A DNA stretch of 64,000 nucleotides, taken from Mesorhizobium sp. CU3. GTDB lineage: Bacteria; Pseudomonadota; Alphaproteobacteria; Rhizobiales; Rhizobiaceae. The notes under the pieces are model-generated. The model was not told the DNA's origin, did not search any database, and saw only the letters and a program-made list of their open reading frames with translations. The stretch covers positions 217,870 through 281,869 of the forward strand of contig NZ_VFWX01000009.1 in assembly GCF_006442965.1 (NCBI RefSeq). Direction: 5' to 3'. A program made the translations under genes and the position numbers. Positions 16,937 to 24,978 of the stretch are shown here, one piece after another; position 1 is the stretch's first letter, and every line of letters begins with the position of its first letter.

Positions 16937-18070
16937 TCAGATCACGTAGGATCGGAGAGGCTCGAAGCCGTTGAACGCGACCGCCGAGTAGGTGGTCGTG
17001 TAGGCGCCGGTGCCTTCGATCAGCACCTCGTCGCCGATGGTCAGCGACAAAGGCAGCGGATAAGGCGTCTTCTCGTACATCACGTCGGCCGAATCGCAGG
17101 TCGGGCCGGCGAGCACGCAAGGCGCGGTCTCCGAGCCGTCATGGCGGGTGACCAGCGGGTAGCGGATCGCCTCGTCCATCGTCTCGGCGAGACCGCCGAA
17201 CTTGCCGATGTCGAGGAACACCCAGCGCACATTGTCGTTGTCGGCCTTCTTCGAGATCAGCACGACTTCCGACTTGATGACGCCGGCATTGCCGACCATG
17301 CCGCGGCCCGGCTCGATGATCGTCTCGGGCAGCGCGTTGCCGAAATGCTTGCGCAGCGCCGAGAAGATCGCCTGGCCATAGGCCTGGGCCACCGGCACGT
17401 CCTTCAGGTAACGGGTCGGGAAACCGCCGCCCATATTGACCATCTTCAAGACGATGCCTTCGTCGGCGAGCGTCGCGAATACCTTCTTGGCATCGCCCAG
17501 CGCACGGTCCCAGGCGGTGAGATCGGTCTGCTGCGAGCCGACATGGAACGACACGCCATAGGCGTCGAGGCCAAGACCCCGGGCATGGCGCAGCACGTTG
17601 ACGGCCATCGCCGGCACGCAGCCGAACTTGCGCGACAGCGGCCATTCGGCGCCTTCGCCATCGGTCAGCACGCGGCAGAACACGCGCGATCCGGGAGCGG
17701 CGCGGGCGATCTTCTCGACCTCTTCGACGCAGTCGACCGCGAACAGCCGGATGCCGAGCTGGTAGGCGCGTGCGATGTCACGCTCCTTCTTGATGGTGTT
17801 GCCGAAGGAAATGCGGTCCGCGGGCGCGCCCGCGTCCATCGCCATCTCGACTTCGGCAACCGATGCAGTGTCGAAGGACGAGCCCATCGCAGCAAGCAGG
17901 CGCAGGATCTCCGGCGCCGGGTTTGCTTTCACCGCATAGTAGATCTTGGAATCGGGCAACGCCTTCTCGAAGGCGCGAAAATTGTCGCGCACCACATCGA
18001 GGTCGACGACGAGGCAAGGGCCGTTCGGGCGTCGGGTGGCGAGGAAATCAAGGATGCGCTGGGTGGCCAT
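16937..18070 (-). CDS. Ornithine (lysine/ornithine) decarboxylase, fold-III PLP enzyme
   Basis: A 377-residue alanine-racemase-fold decarboxylase. The PLP lysine is in KIYYAVKANP (Lys48); HVGSQ, the glycine loop GGGFPTRY, EPGRGMVG and the active-site Cys-Asp pair in GPTCDSADV are all present, as is GAYTTTY near the C-terminus. It makes putrescine from ornithine (or cadaverine from lysine) in the cytoplasm. Rhizobial members of this length are ODC or L/ODC. The ATG at 18070 has GGAGAG upstream. A leader of about 430 bases with a speF-like RNA precedes it, suggesting post-transcriptional control by polyamine or amino acid level. Confidence 0.92.
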   Translation of the reverse strand: MATQRILDFLATRRPNGPCLVVDLDVVRDNFRAFEKALPDSKIYYAVKANPAPEILRLLAAMGSSFDTASVAEVEMAMDAGAPADRISFGNTIKKERDIARAYQLGIRLFAVDCVEEVEKIARAAPGSRVFCRVLTDGEGAEWPLSRKFGCVPAMAVNVLRHARGLGLDAYGVSFHVGSQQTDLTAWDRALGDAKKVFATLADEGIVLKMVNMGGGFPTRYLKDVPVAQAYGQAIFSALRKHFGNALPETIIEPGRGMVGNAGVIKSEVVLISKKADNDNVRWVFLDIGKFGGLAETMDEAIRYPLVTRHDGSETAPCVLAGPTCDSADVMYEKTPYPLPLSLTIGDEVLIEGTGAYTTTYSAVAFNGFEPLRSYVI

Positions 18071-18497
18071 CGTGGTCTCTCCATCACGCCTTTCGGCGCG
18101 CACAAGGGTGCGGACGCGGGCGGTCGGCCTCGCGAACACGCGGTCAAACAAAGGCGGGACGTCAAATCATGGAACCAGCCGGTGGAGACCCCGGAACCAT
18201 GAATCGCCGTCTCGCGGCGGTGAACTTTAGCCTTGCCCGGCCTCGGTTCGCTTTGTCTGCCTTGGCTTGGATGGGAGACCCGTCCGCACTGCCGGCAATG
18301 AAGGTGTGCCTCTTTAGTAACCCCGGTCTTTGGACAACCGGAAGAGAACCAGAAAGGCCCGCACCGTCGTTGCTTCAAGGTGTCCTCGATCTTGTGGTTG
18401 GCCACTGACCGACTGGAGTGGTTGGCTCCAGTTACCTTACCGATTGCCCTCACCATTCGAGGATCGGCGGACACCCACAGGCACGTGCGACTTTGGG
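18071..18497 (-). ncRNA. Structured 5' leader of the ODC gene (speF RNA motif candidate)
   Basis: The predicted transcript of about 427 bases before the ODC start is dense in hairpins: ACTGGAG/CTCCAGT (18432-18426 with 18418-18412), CGCCG/CGGCG with a CGAGA loop (18219-18215 with 18209-18205), and a nested pair CATGG/CCATG (18201-18197 with 18172-18168) enclosing CCGG/CCGG. A leader RNA named speF is known upstream of ornithine decarboxylase genes in alphaproteobacteria (Corbino and colleagues, 2005); position and appearance fit, but I could not run the covariance model. No U-run precedes the gene, so control may be at translation. Confidence 0.72.
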
Positions 18498-18504
18498 CAA
18501 GCGC

Positions 18505-18533
18505 GATATAGGAGCGAAGGGTTTCACAATCAA
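18505..18533 (-). promoter_or_regulatory. Sigma-70-type promoter of the ODC leader
   Basis: On the minus strand TTGATT (18533-18528) and TATATC (18510-18505) are separated by exactly 17 bases, close to the consensus of the housekeeping sigma factor. Transcription would start near 18497, 427 bases before the decarboxylase start codon. Confidence 0.7.
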
Positions 18534-18584
18534 TAAAAATCGTAAGCGCCGGTTGTAAAATTTCCGGCATCGAACAATCTACGC

Positions 18585-19805
18585 ATGACCGTATTCGGAT
18601 ATCGAACGATGCCAGCCACCCAAGGCCCTCTTAACGCCTTCCTCGATCTGCGCCAAATGCCTGTGGCCAATGCACAATTGGGGCCGCTGGCTGGCATGCG
18701 CCTTGCCGTCAAGGACATCTACGACGTCGCCGGCTATCGCACCGGCTGCGGCAACCCGCAAAAATTCGACGAAGCGCATGCCGCCTCGCGCACGGCGGAA
18801 TCAGTACAGATGATTCTCGACGCCGGCGCGCGCTTCGTCGGCAAGACACAGACCGACGAATTGGCCTTCTCGCTGTTCGGCCAGAACGCGCACTTCCCCT
18901 ATCCGGTCAATCCCGCCGCGCCCGAGCGTGTCACCGGCGGCTCCTCCTCCGGCTCGGCGTCGGCGGTTGCCGGCGGGCTGGCCGACATTGCCACCGGCTC
19001 CGACACCGGCGGTTCGATCCGGGCGCCGGCAAGTTTCTGCGGGCTGATCGGCTTGCGCACCACCCACGGTCGCGTCTCGCTCGAGGGCGCGATGAAGCTG
19101 GCGCCGAGCTTCGACACGTTCGGCTGGTTCGCCGACGACATCGAGACCTATGAGGCGGTCGGCAAGCTTTTGCTCGGTCGCGACCAGCACCAGCACCCGC
19201 TCAACCGGCCGCTGTCGATCCGCTGGCTGGATGCCTTCGTCATGGGCCCCGCCGAGGCCGATCAATATGGTCGGATGAAAGCATTGGCGGCCGGCGTCGT
19301 CGGGCAGCCGGCCGAGACCGAATATGCCTTCGCCTCTTTCCCCGACGACCTTTATTGGTGCTTCCGCCGCCTTCAGGCCTTCGAAGCCTGGCGCGAGCAC
19401 GGCGCCTGGATCTCGTCGGGCGGCCGCCTCAGTCCAAGCGTCGACGAACGCTTCGGCTTCGGCCGCACCATCGATGCCAAGACCGTCGCCGCCGAGGCGG
19501 CGCGGCGGTTGGCGTTCCGGGCCGAGCTCGGCGCTCTTCTGGGCAACAACGGCTTTCTGGTCCTGCCCACCGTTCCGGGCGCGGCGCCGCTGGCCGCAAG
19601 CACGCCGGAACAGTTCCAGGCCTATCGCGAACGGGCGCTGCATCTTTTGTGCCTGGCCGGCTTGTCCGGCTTTCCGCAAATCACCCTGCCGATCGGCTCC
19701 GTCGACGGCGCTCCCTTCGGCCTGTCGCTGCTTGGGCCTTCCGGCAGCGACGTTGCCCTGGTACGGCTCGGCCGCAAGATTCTCGACGCGCCACGAAAGG
19801 TCTGA
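18585..19805 (+). CDS. Amidase (amidase-signature family)
   Basis: A 406-residue AS-family amidase. The Ser-cisSer-Lys triad is visible: Lys in AVKDIYDVAG (about residue 43), the signature GGSSSGSASAVAGG (cis-Ser), and the nucleophile Ser in GSDTGGSIRAPASFCG. Amidases of this size hydrolyse small aliphatic or aryl amides; the specific substrate cannot be read. Start: ATG 18585; ATG 18609 (MPATQGPLNAF) is equally possible, neither having a strong ribosome site. The next gene starts 2 bases after its stop, so the LysR regulator probably shares its transcript. Confidence 0.88.
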   Translation: MTVFGYRTMPATQGPLNAFLDLRQMPVANAQLGPLAGMRLAVKDIYDVAGYRTGCGNPQKFDEAHAASRTAESVQMILDAGARFVGKTQTDELAFSLFGQNAHFPYPVNPAAPERVTGGSSSGSASAVAGGLADIATGSDTGGSIRAPASFCGLIGLRTTHGRVSLEGAMKLAPSFDTFGWFADDIETYEAVGKLLLGRDQHQHPLNRPLSIRWLDAFVMGPAEADQYGRMKALAAGVVGQPAETEYAFASFPDDLYWCFRRLQAFEAWREHGAWISSGGRLSPSVDERFGFGRTIDAKTVAAEAARRLAFRAELGALLGNNGFLVLPTVPGAAPLAASTPEQFQAYRERALHLLCLAGLSGFPQITLPIGSVDGAPFGLSLLGPSGSDVALVRLGRKILDAPRKV

Positions 19806-19807
19806 TC

Positions 19808-20707
19808 ATGGATACACTGACCCGCATGCGCGCCTTCATCGACGTGGTCGAGGCCGAAGGCTTTTCGGCCGCCGCGCGCAAGATCGGCCGTTCCAAGGCG
19901 CTGCTGTCGAAATATGTGCGTGAGTTGGAGGACGAGCTCGGCGCGCTGCTGCTCAACCGCACGACGCGCCAGTTCTCGATGACGGAGGCCGGCCACACCT
20001 ATTATCAGCGCGCGTCCGAGATCGTGCGAGAGGTCGACAGCCTGGCCGACGCCGTGCGCGAATCCTCGGGCGACGTGCGCGGCCGGATCAAGCTTTCGGC
20101 GGCGCGCACCTTTGCCGACGCGCCGATCGGCCAGTCGCTGATCGACTTCGCCAGGCAGCATCCGGACATCGTGCTCGACATCCATCTCGACGACCGCTTC
20201 GTCGATCTTGTCGAGGAAGGTTTCGATCTCGCCGTGCGCATTTCGCGGCTCGAGAACTCGTCGTTGATCGCTAGGCGCCTTGGACCGTTTTCGATCAAGC
20301 TGTGCGCGTCGCCGGAACTGATCGCCAAGCACGGCATGCCGACCCGCCCGCAGGATCTGGCAAACATGCCTTGCCTCGTCGACACCAATGGCCGCTCCTT
20401 GGCCAATTGGCGGTTCAAGGGCGAGGGTGAGGAATCGATCAGTGTCACGGTGTCAGGCCCGATCGAGGTCAACAGTCCGATCGTGGCACGGGCCGCCGCA
20501 CTCTCCGGCCTCGGCTTCGCCATGCTGCCCGATTTCATCGCCGCCCCCGACATTGCTTCGGGCAAGCTGGTCACCGCGCTCGACGACCGCATCCTGTCGG
20601 GCACCGGCATCTTCGCCGTCTACCCGCATCGCCGCTATCTTCCGGCCAAGGTGCGCGTCTTCGTCGACTTCCTGGTGCAATGGTTCAGGACGCGGGAGGC
20701 TAGTTGA
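19808..20707 (+). CDS. LysR-family transcriptional regulator
   Basis: A 299-residue LysR protein: N-terminal helix-turn-helix (RMRAFIDVVEAEGFSAAARKIGRSKALLSKYVRELEDELG, residues 6-45), linker helix and a two-lobed co-inducer domain (GRIKLSAARTFADAPIG; ALSGLGFAMLPDFIAAPDI). It belongs to the CrgA/DsdC-like group by the DVRGRI start of the effector domain. It sits directly after the amidase gene in the same direction, an arrangement that suggests joint control. Effector unknown. Confidence 0.9.
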   Translation: MDTLTRMRAFIDVVEAEGFSAAARKIGRSKALLSKYVRELEDELGALLLNRTTRQFSMTEAGHTYYQRASEIVREVDSLADAVRESSGDVRGRIKLSAARTFADAPIGQSLIDFARQHPDIVLDIHLDDRFVDLVEEGFDLAVRISRLENSSLIARRLGPFSIKLCASPELIAKHGMPTRPQDLANMPCLVDTNGRSLANWRFKGEGEESISVTVSGPIEVNSPIVARAAALSGLGFAMLPDFIAAPDIASGKLVTALDDRILSGTGIFAVYPHRRYLPAKVRVFVDFLVQWFRTREAS

Positions 20708-20778
20708 CGGACGGCGTCCCAATTTCGCCCCCTTTCTGATAACTCTCGGGCTCGATCCCGAAGGAATCGCGGCCAGGA

Positions 20779-21447
20779 ATGAATCTGAAACGGCAAGCAA
20801 CCATGCTGGCTTCGGCCCTTGCGGCCATTCTTGCCACGGTCGAGAAGGCCGAGGTGCATCCGCATGTCTTCGCCGAAGCCCGCCTCGACGTCATCCTCAG
20901 CGCGGATCACCAAAGTGTGACGGCGCTGCGCCACCTTTGGCGCTTCGACGATCTGTTTTCGAGTACAGTGATGATGGAGTTCGACAAGAACTCCGATCTG
21001 AAACTTGACGACAAAGAGCTCAAGGAAGTGGCCGACACCGTCCATTCCTCGCTGGCCGAGTTCAACTACTTCCAGCTCGTCACTCAGGACGGCAAGGACG
21101 TGGCGATGATCCCCCCGCCGCATCTGATGGCGAATTTCGACAACGACCAGCTGATCATCCTGTTCGAATCGCAGCCGAAGACGCCGATCAAGCTCACCGG
21201 CAAGATCGACATCGGTGTCTACGACCCGACCTTCTACACCGCGATCGACTTCACCGACGATGCCAACCTGACCGTCGAGGGCCTGCCTTCGAACTGCACC
21301 AGGAAGGTGATCCGGCCGGATCCGGACGAGGCGATCAAGGAAAACCAGAAGACCCTGACGGACGCGTTCTTCAACGATCCGACAGGCACCGACTACAGCA
21401 AGATCTTCGCCACCAAGCTCGAACTGAACTGCTCGCCGGAGGGATGA
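20779..21447 (+). CDS. Periplasmic DUF1007 protein with EF-hand-like loop
   Basis: A 222-residue protein with a hydrophobic N-terminal signal (TMLASALAAILATVEKAEVHPHVFAEARL), the DUF1007 features (HPHVF; WRFDDLFSSTVMMEFDKN) and a 12-residue EF-hand pattern D69-K-N-S-D-L-K-L-D-D-K-E80. DUF1007 genes are commonly next to NicO-type metal exporters, as here (4-base gap). The protein probably helps recruit or sense divalent metal in the periplasm. Function has not been shown for this family. Confidence 0.85.
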   Translation: MNLKRQATMLASALAAILATVEKAEVHPHVFAEARLDVILSADHQSVTALRHLWRFDDLFSSTVMMEFDKNSDLKLDDKELKEVADTVHSSLAEFNYFQLVTQDGKDVAMIPPPHLMANFDNDQLIILFESQPKTPIKLTGKIDIGVYDPTFYTAIDFTDDANLTVEGLPSNCTRKVIRPDPDEAIKENQKTLTDAFFNDPTGTDYSKIFATKLELNCSPEG

Positions 21448-21451
21448 TCTG

Positions 21452-22696
21452 GTGATGAAACCGTCCATTCGTATGGCGCTCGGCCTGTTAGCCGCTATCG
21501 TGGCGATCACGCATCTGACCGCCGCCGCGCATGCCCAGAGCTCGCTCGGAATCGGCGTCAACGACGGCATGGCGCCCACCACCACCGGTCCGTTCGCCCA
21601 CATCCTGATGTGGATCAATCTGCGGCAGCAGGAATTCTACCATTCGCTGGCGGCGGCGATGAAGGCGATGCGCGAGGACGGCAGCAAGCTCTGGCTGCTG
21701 ATTGCGCTCTCCTTCGCCTACGGCATCTTCCATGCTGCCGGGCCCGGCCACGGCAAGGCGGTGATTTCCTCTTACATGGTCGCCAACGAAGTCGCACTGC
21801 GGCGCGGCATCTTGCTGTCCTTCGTCTCGGCGCTGCTACAGGGCCTGACGGCGGTCGTCGTCATGATGCTTGCCTATTTCGTGCTGCGCGGCACCGCCAT
21901 CTCGATGACCGATGCAGCCTGGTTCCTCGAAATCTCGAGCTATGTGCTGGTGACTTTGTTCGGCGCCTGGCTGTTGTGGCGCAAACTCCGTCCGTCGATC
22001 CTGCGCCTGTTCGGCAGGGCGCCGGCCTACAGCCTGTCGGCCGCCCACGCCGGCCATTCGCATGGCGGGCACTCTCACGCCGGGCACTCACACGCACATG
22101 CGCATTCCCATGCTCATGCGCATGCCGACCATTCCCACGCGCATGCGCATGCCGCGCATACCCACACGACACGTGCCTTGCAAGTGCATGACGATCATGA
22201 TCACGACCATCATGACCATGCGCACGCGCACAGCCACGCTCATGGCGCGCACGACCATCACGATCACGACCATGGCGGTCACGCTCATCACGATCATGGG
22301 CCGGGTGAAGTCTGCGAGACCTGCGGCCATTCGCACGCGCCGGACCCGGCGATGCTGTCGGGTGATCGCTTCGACTGGCGCACCGCCTGGTCGGCGGTCG
22401 CCGCCGTCGGCATCCGCCCCTGCTCCGGCGCGCTGATCGTGCTGAGCTTCGCGTTGCTCAACGGCCTGTGGGTCGGCGGCCTGTTGTCGGTGCTTGCCAT
22501 GTCGATCGGCACCGCCATCACCGTCTCGGCGCTGGCGACGATCGCGGTGCTTGCCAAGGACCTGGCGGTCTATTTCGCCGGCGACGGACGCATAGGCAAC
22601 CGCATCCATTCGATCGTCGAGATCGGCGGCGCCGCCTTCATCTTCCTGGTCGGCCTGCTGCTGTTGTCGGCCAGCCTGTCCGGCGGCGTCACCTGA
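21452..22696 (+). CDS. NicO-type Ni/Co exporter with a very His-rich loop (RcnA-like)
   Basis: A 414-residue membrane protein. The NicO signatures FHAAGPGHGKAVISSYMVAN and GIRPCSGALIVLSFALL are intact, in the order seen in RcnA and related exporters, with six or so helices around them. A loop at about residues 198-300 has about 39 His in 100 residues, then CETCGHSHAPDP. The loop is expected to face the cytoplasm or periplasm and to bind Ni, Co or Zn. Start GTG 21452 (ATG 21455 possible) with GGAGGG upstream. It forms an operon with the DUF1007 gene. Confidence 0.9.
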   Translation: MMKPSIRMALGLLAAIVAITHLTAAAHAQSSLGIGVNDGMAPTTTGPFAHILMWINLRQQEFYHSLAAAMKAMREDGSKLWLLIALSFAYGIFHAAGPGHGKAVISSYMVANEVALRRGILLSFVSALLQGLTAVVVMMLAYFVLRGTAISMTDAAWFLEISSYVLVTLFGAWLLWRKLRPSILRLFGRAPAYSLSAAHAGHSHGGHSHAGHSHAHAHSHAHAHADHSHAHAHAAHTHTTRALQVHDDHDHDHHDHAHAHSHAHGAHDHHDHDHGGHAHHDHGPGEVCETCGHSHAPDPAMLSGDRFDWRTAWSAVAAVGIRPCSGALIVLSFALLNGLWVGGLLSVLAMSIGTAITVSALATIAVLAKDLAVYFAGDGRIGNRIHSIVEIGGAAFIFLVGLLLLSASLSGGVT

Positions 22697-22699
22697 CTA

Positions 22700-23668
22700 T
22701 CAATTCACCTTACCGTTCAGTTCGTCCTCGATATGCGCGCGGATGATTTCGTCGAAGCTGCTTTCAGCTTTGAAGCCTAGCTCCCTCGCCCGACTGGCTT
22801 CGAAACGCGTTGGCCAGCCCTTGACGATCGCCCAGATGGTTTCGTCGGGCTGCTCGCGGATGCGCTTTACCACCTCGGCGCCGGCGATGCGCTCCAGCGC
22901 CTCGATCTGTTCGCCGACGGTGACGGCGACGCCCGGCATTGTCAGGTTGCGGCGCGGCCCGACCCTGTCGCCGTCGATCTCCGCCGCATGGATGAGGAAG
23001 CCGACCGCCGAGCGCGGGCTGGCATGGGTGTGCAGCACCGAGCGCGGCACCGGCAGGATCGCCTCCTGGCCGGCGAGCGGCTCGCGGATGATGCCGGAAA
23101 AGAAGCTCGAAGCCGCCTTGTTCGGCTTGCCGGGGCGCACGCAGATGGTGGGCAGCCGAATGCCGATGCCGTCGAAAAAGCCGCGCCTGGTATAGTCGGC
23201 GAGCAGCGCCTCGCTCATCTGCTTCTGCGTGCCGTAGGATGTCAGCGGCGTGGGGTGGAATTCGTCCGGGATGACATCGGGGAACGGCGCGCCGAACACC
23301 GCGATCGACGAGGTGAAGACCAGGCGCGGGTGAAACGCCGCCAGCCGCACGGCGTCGAACAACGCGCGCGTGCCGTCGAGATTGACCCGGTAACCAAGAT
23401 CGAAATTGGCCTCCGCCTCGCCCGACACGATGCCCGCCAGATGGAAGATCACATCCGGGCGCGAGGCGACGAGCTTTGCCGCCGCGCCGGCTTCGGCGAG
23501 GTCGCCGGTGTGGATCGAAGCATCGAGGCCTGCCGGCGTCTCAGGCGGGACGATGTCATGCAGGTCGAGCGAGCTTATCTTGCGCCCGCGCAATGATCCG
23601 TCCTTCGCCAGCCGCGCAATCAGCTTGCGGCCGACCATGCCGGCCGCGCCCGTGATCAGAATTCTCAT
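22700..23668 (-). CDS. NAD-dependent epimerase/dehydrogenase, D-erythronate dehydrogenase (DenD)-like
   Basis: A 322-residue extended SDR. GAAGMVGRKLIARL is the NAD motif, and SSIAVFGAPFP with PLTSYGTQKQMSEALLADY gives the YxxxK-type catalytic positions (Y-G-T-Q-K). The order and length match DenD, the first enzyme of D-erythronate/threonate breakdown, but the other den genes are absent here, so this is a subfamily call. It converges with the Ni/Co exporter (3-base gap) and is followed 3 bases upstream by a small membrane gene on the same strand. Confidence 0.75.
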   Translation of the reverse strand: MRILITGAAGMVGRKLIARLAKDGSLRGRKISSLDLHDIVPPETPAGLDASIHTGDLAEAGAAAKLVASRPDVIFHLAGIVSGEAEANFDLGYRVNLDGTRALFDAVRLAAFHPRLVFTSSIAVFGAPFPDVIPDEFHPTPLTSYGTQKQMSEALLADYTRRGFFDGIGIRLPTICVRPGKPNKAASSFFSGIIREPLAGQEAILPVPRSVLHTHASPRSAVGFLIHAAEIDGDRVGPRRNLTMPGVAVTVGEQIEALERIAGAEVVKRIREQPDETIWAIVKGWPTRFEASRARELGFKAESSFDEIIRAHIEDELNGKVN

Positions 23669-23671
23669 GCT

Positions 23672-23878
23672 CTACAGACCTTTCTTGCGCTGGCTGCGTC
23701 CGCGCAGCCACAGGACGACGAACAACCCCAGCACGAAAACCAGGGCAACAAAGGCCGCGAGGACCGTCGATACCTTGCCCACCGCCAGCATGATGGCCGG
23801 CAGGAAATAGGCGGCGAGGCCGAACACGAGCAATATGATGGCGGCGGCAATCGCCGCGTTGCGTGTGTCGCGATCCAT
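23672..23878 (-). CDS. Small hypothetical membrane protein
   Basis: A 68-residue protein with two hydrophobic helices (AAAIAAAIILLVFGLAAYFLP and VSTVLAAFVALVFVLGLFVVLWL) and a basic C-terminus (RGRSQRKKGL). It lies 3 bases from the DenD-like gene in the same direction and could be co-transcribed. No family was recognised. Confidence 0.6.
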   Translation of the reverse strand: MDRDTRNAAIAAAIILLVFGLAAYFLPAIMLAVGKVSTVLAAFVALVFVLGLFVVLWLRGRSQRKKGL

Positions 23879-23926
23879 CAGCGGGTATTCCTGAGCTTTA
23901 GGCTATCGGGCTTCATCACGAGGCGA

Positions 23927-24928
23927 TCAGTGATAATGCCGGCGATCGCGCGGCGCGTCATGCGCATGGTCGTGATCATGGTGATCGTCGTGCTCGTCAT
24001 GGCTGTCGGCGCACTGGCCGAATTCGGGCTCGACCGTCGCATGCTCGATGCCGTGCTTGACCGCAAGCCGCTTCTTGATCGCGCTCACCGCGAGATGCGG
24101 ATCGACACCGTCGTTCAGGCAGGCATGCAGCGTTGCCATGTTGGACGTGCCGTCGAGCGACCAGACATGCATGTGGTGCACCTCGCGCACGCCCTTGACC
24201 GCGCCTTCGATATCCTTGGCGATAAGGTCGCGGTCGAGGCATGCCGGCACGCCTTCGAGCAGCACATGAGCGGCCTCGCGCATCAGCGACCAGGCCGTGG
24301 AGAGAATGAGCAGCGAGACCAGCACCGACAGGATCGGGTCGATCGGCGTCCAGCCGGTGGCGAGGATGATGACCGCCGCCACGATCGCCGCAGCCGAGCC
24401 GAGCAGGTCGCCCAGCACATGCAGGATGGCACCGCGCATGTTCAAGCTCTCGCGGTCGCCGCCATGCAGCACGAAGAACGAGCCGATGTTGACCAGAAGG
24501 CCGGCGATCGCCACCACCAGCATCGGCCCGCCCAGCACCGGCGAAGGGTGCATCAGCCGCCCCCAGGCTTCGTAGACGATCCACAGCGCGATGACGAAGA
24601 TGGCGATGCCGTTGGTGTAGGCGACCAGCGTCTTCACCCGCGCAAAGCCGTAGGTGAGCCGGCCGGTGGCCGGGCGTCCGGCAAGATGGAATGCATACCA
24701 GGCAAGGCCGAGCGCGATGGAGTCGGCCAGCATATGACCGGCATCGGCGACCAGCGCCAGCGATCCGGTGAGCCAGCCGCCCAGCGCTTCGGCGACCATG
24801 AAGCCAGCGGTAAGGCAGGTCGCGATCAGCACGCGCTTCTTGTCGGTCGACCCATGCACGTGGCCGGGACCGTGGCTATGGCTATGAGCAGCCGAGCCAT
24901 GATCATGGGAAGCGTGGTCATGCGCCAT
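23927..24928 (-). CDS. CDF-family cation efflux protein (Zn/Cd/Co type)
   Basis: A 333-residue CDF transporter. The transport-site motifs DAGHMLADS and HVLGDLLGS are present with the expected spacing, six helices follow, and both ends carry His/Asp clusters (MAHDHASHDHGS; HDEHDDHHDHDHAHDAP). The C-terminal CDF dimer domain follows VKGVREVHHMHVW. It exports divalent cations against protons. Start at ATG 24928 has AGGAG seven bases upstream; a TTG at 24934 is in frame but weaker. Specificity among Zn, Co, Ni and Cd cannot be decided. Confidence 0.92.
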   Translation of the reverse strand: MAHDHASHDHGSAAHSHSHGPGHVHGSTDKKRVLIATCLTAGFMVAEALGGWLTGSLALVADAGHMLADSIALGLAWYAFHLAGRPATGRLTYGFARVKTLVAYTNGIAIFVIALWIVYEAWGRLMHPSPVLGGPMLVVAIAGLLVNIGSFFVLHGGDRESLNMRGAILHVLGDLLGSAAAIVAAVIILATGWTPIDPILSVLVSLLILSTAWSLMREAAHVLLEGVPACLDRDLIAKDIEGAVKGVREVHHMHVWSLDGTSNMATLHACLNDGVDPHLAVSAIKKRLAVKHGIEHATVEPEFGQCADSHDEHDDHHDHDHAHDAPRDRRHYH

Positions 24929-24978
24929 CGCCAAACTCCTGTTTACCGGCCACGATTTCCACTTTTCGGGATCATGGT

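Noticed and set aside
17929..18570. A long open frame on the minus strand through the ODC leader and N-terminus
   Set aside because: It overlaps the real ODC frame and a structured leader, has no ribosome site and reads Arg/Ser/His-rich without domain character; it is best explained by base composition, although its length is noted in the findings.
22050..22330. CRISPR-like short repeats
   Set aside because: The repetition is of His codons inside one gene, with no spacers or leader, so it is not an array.
22062..22436. Met/Thr/Arg-rich frame overlapping the Ni/Co exporter loop
   Set aside because: It is the +1 shadow of the His-codon repeat and is not a gene.
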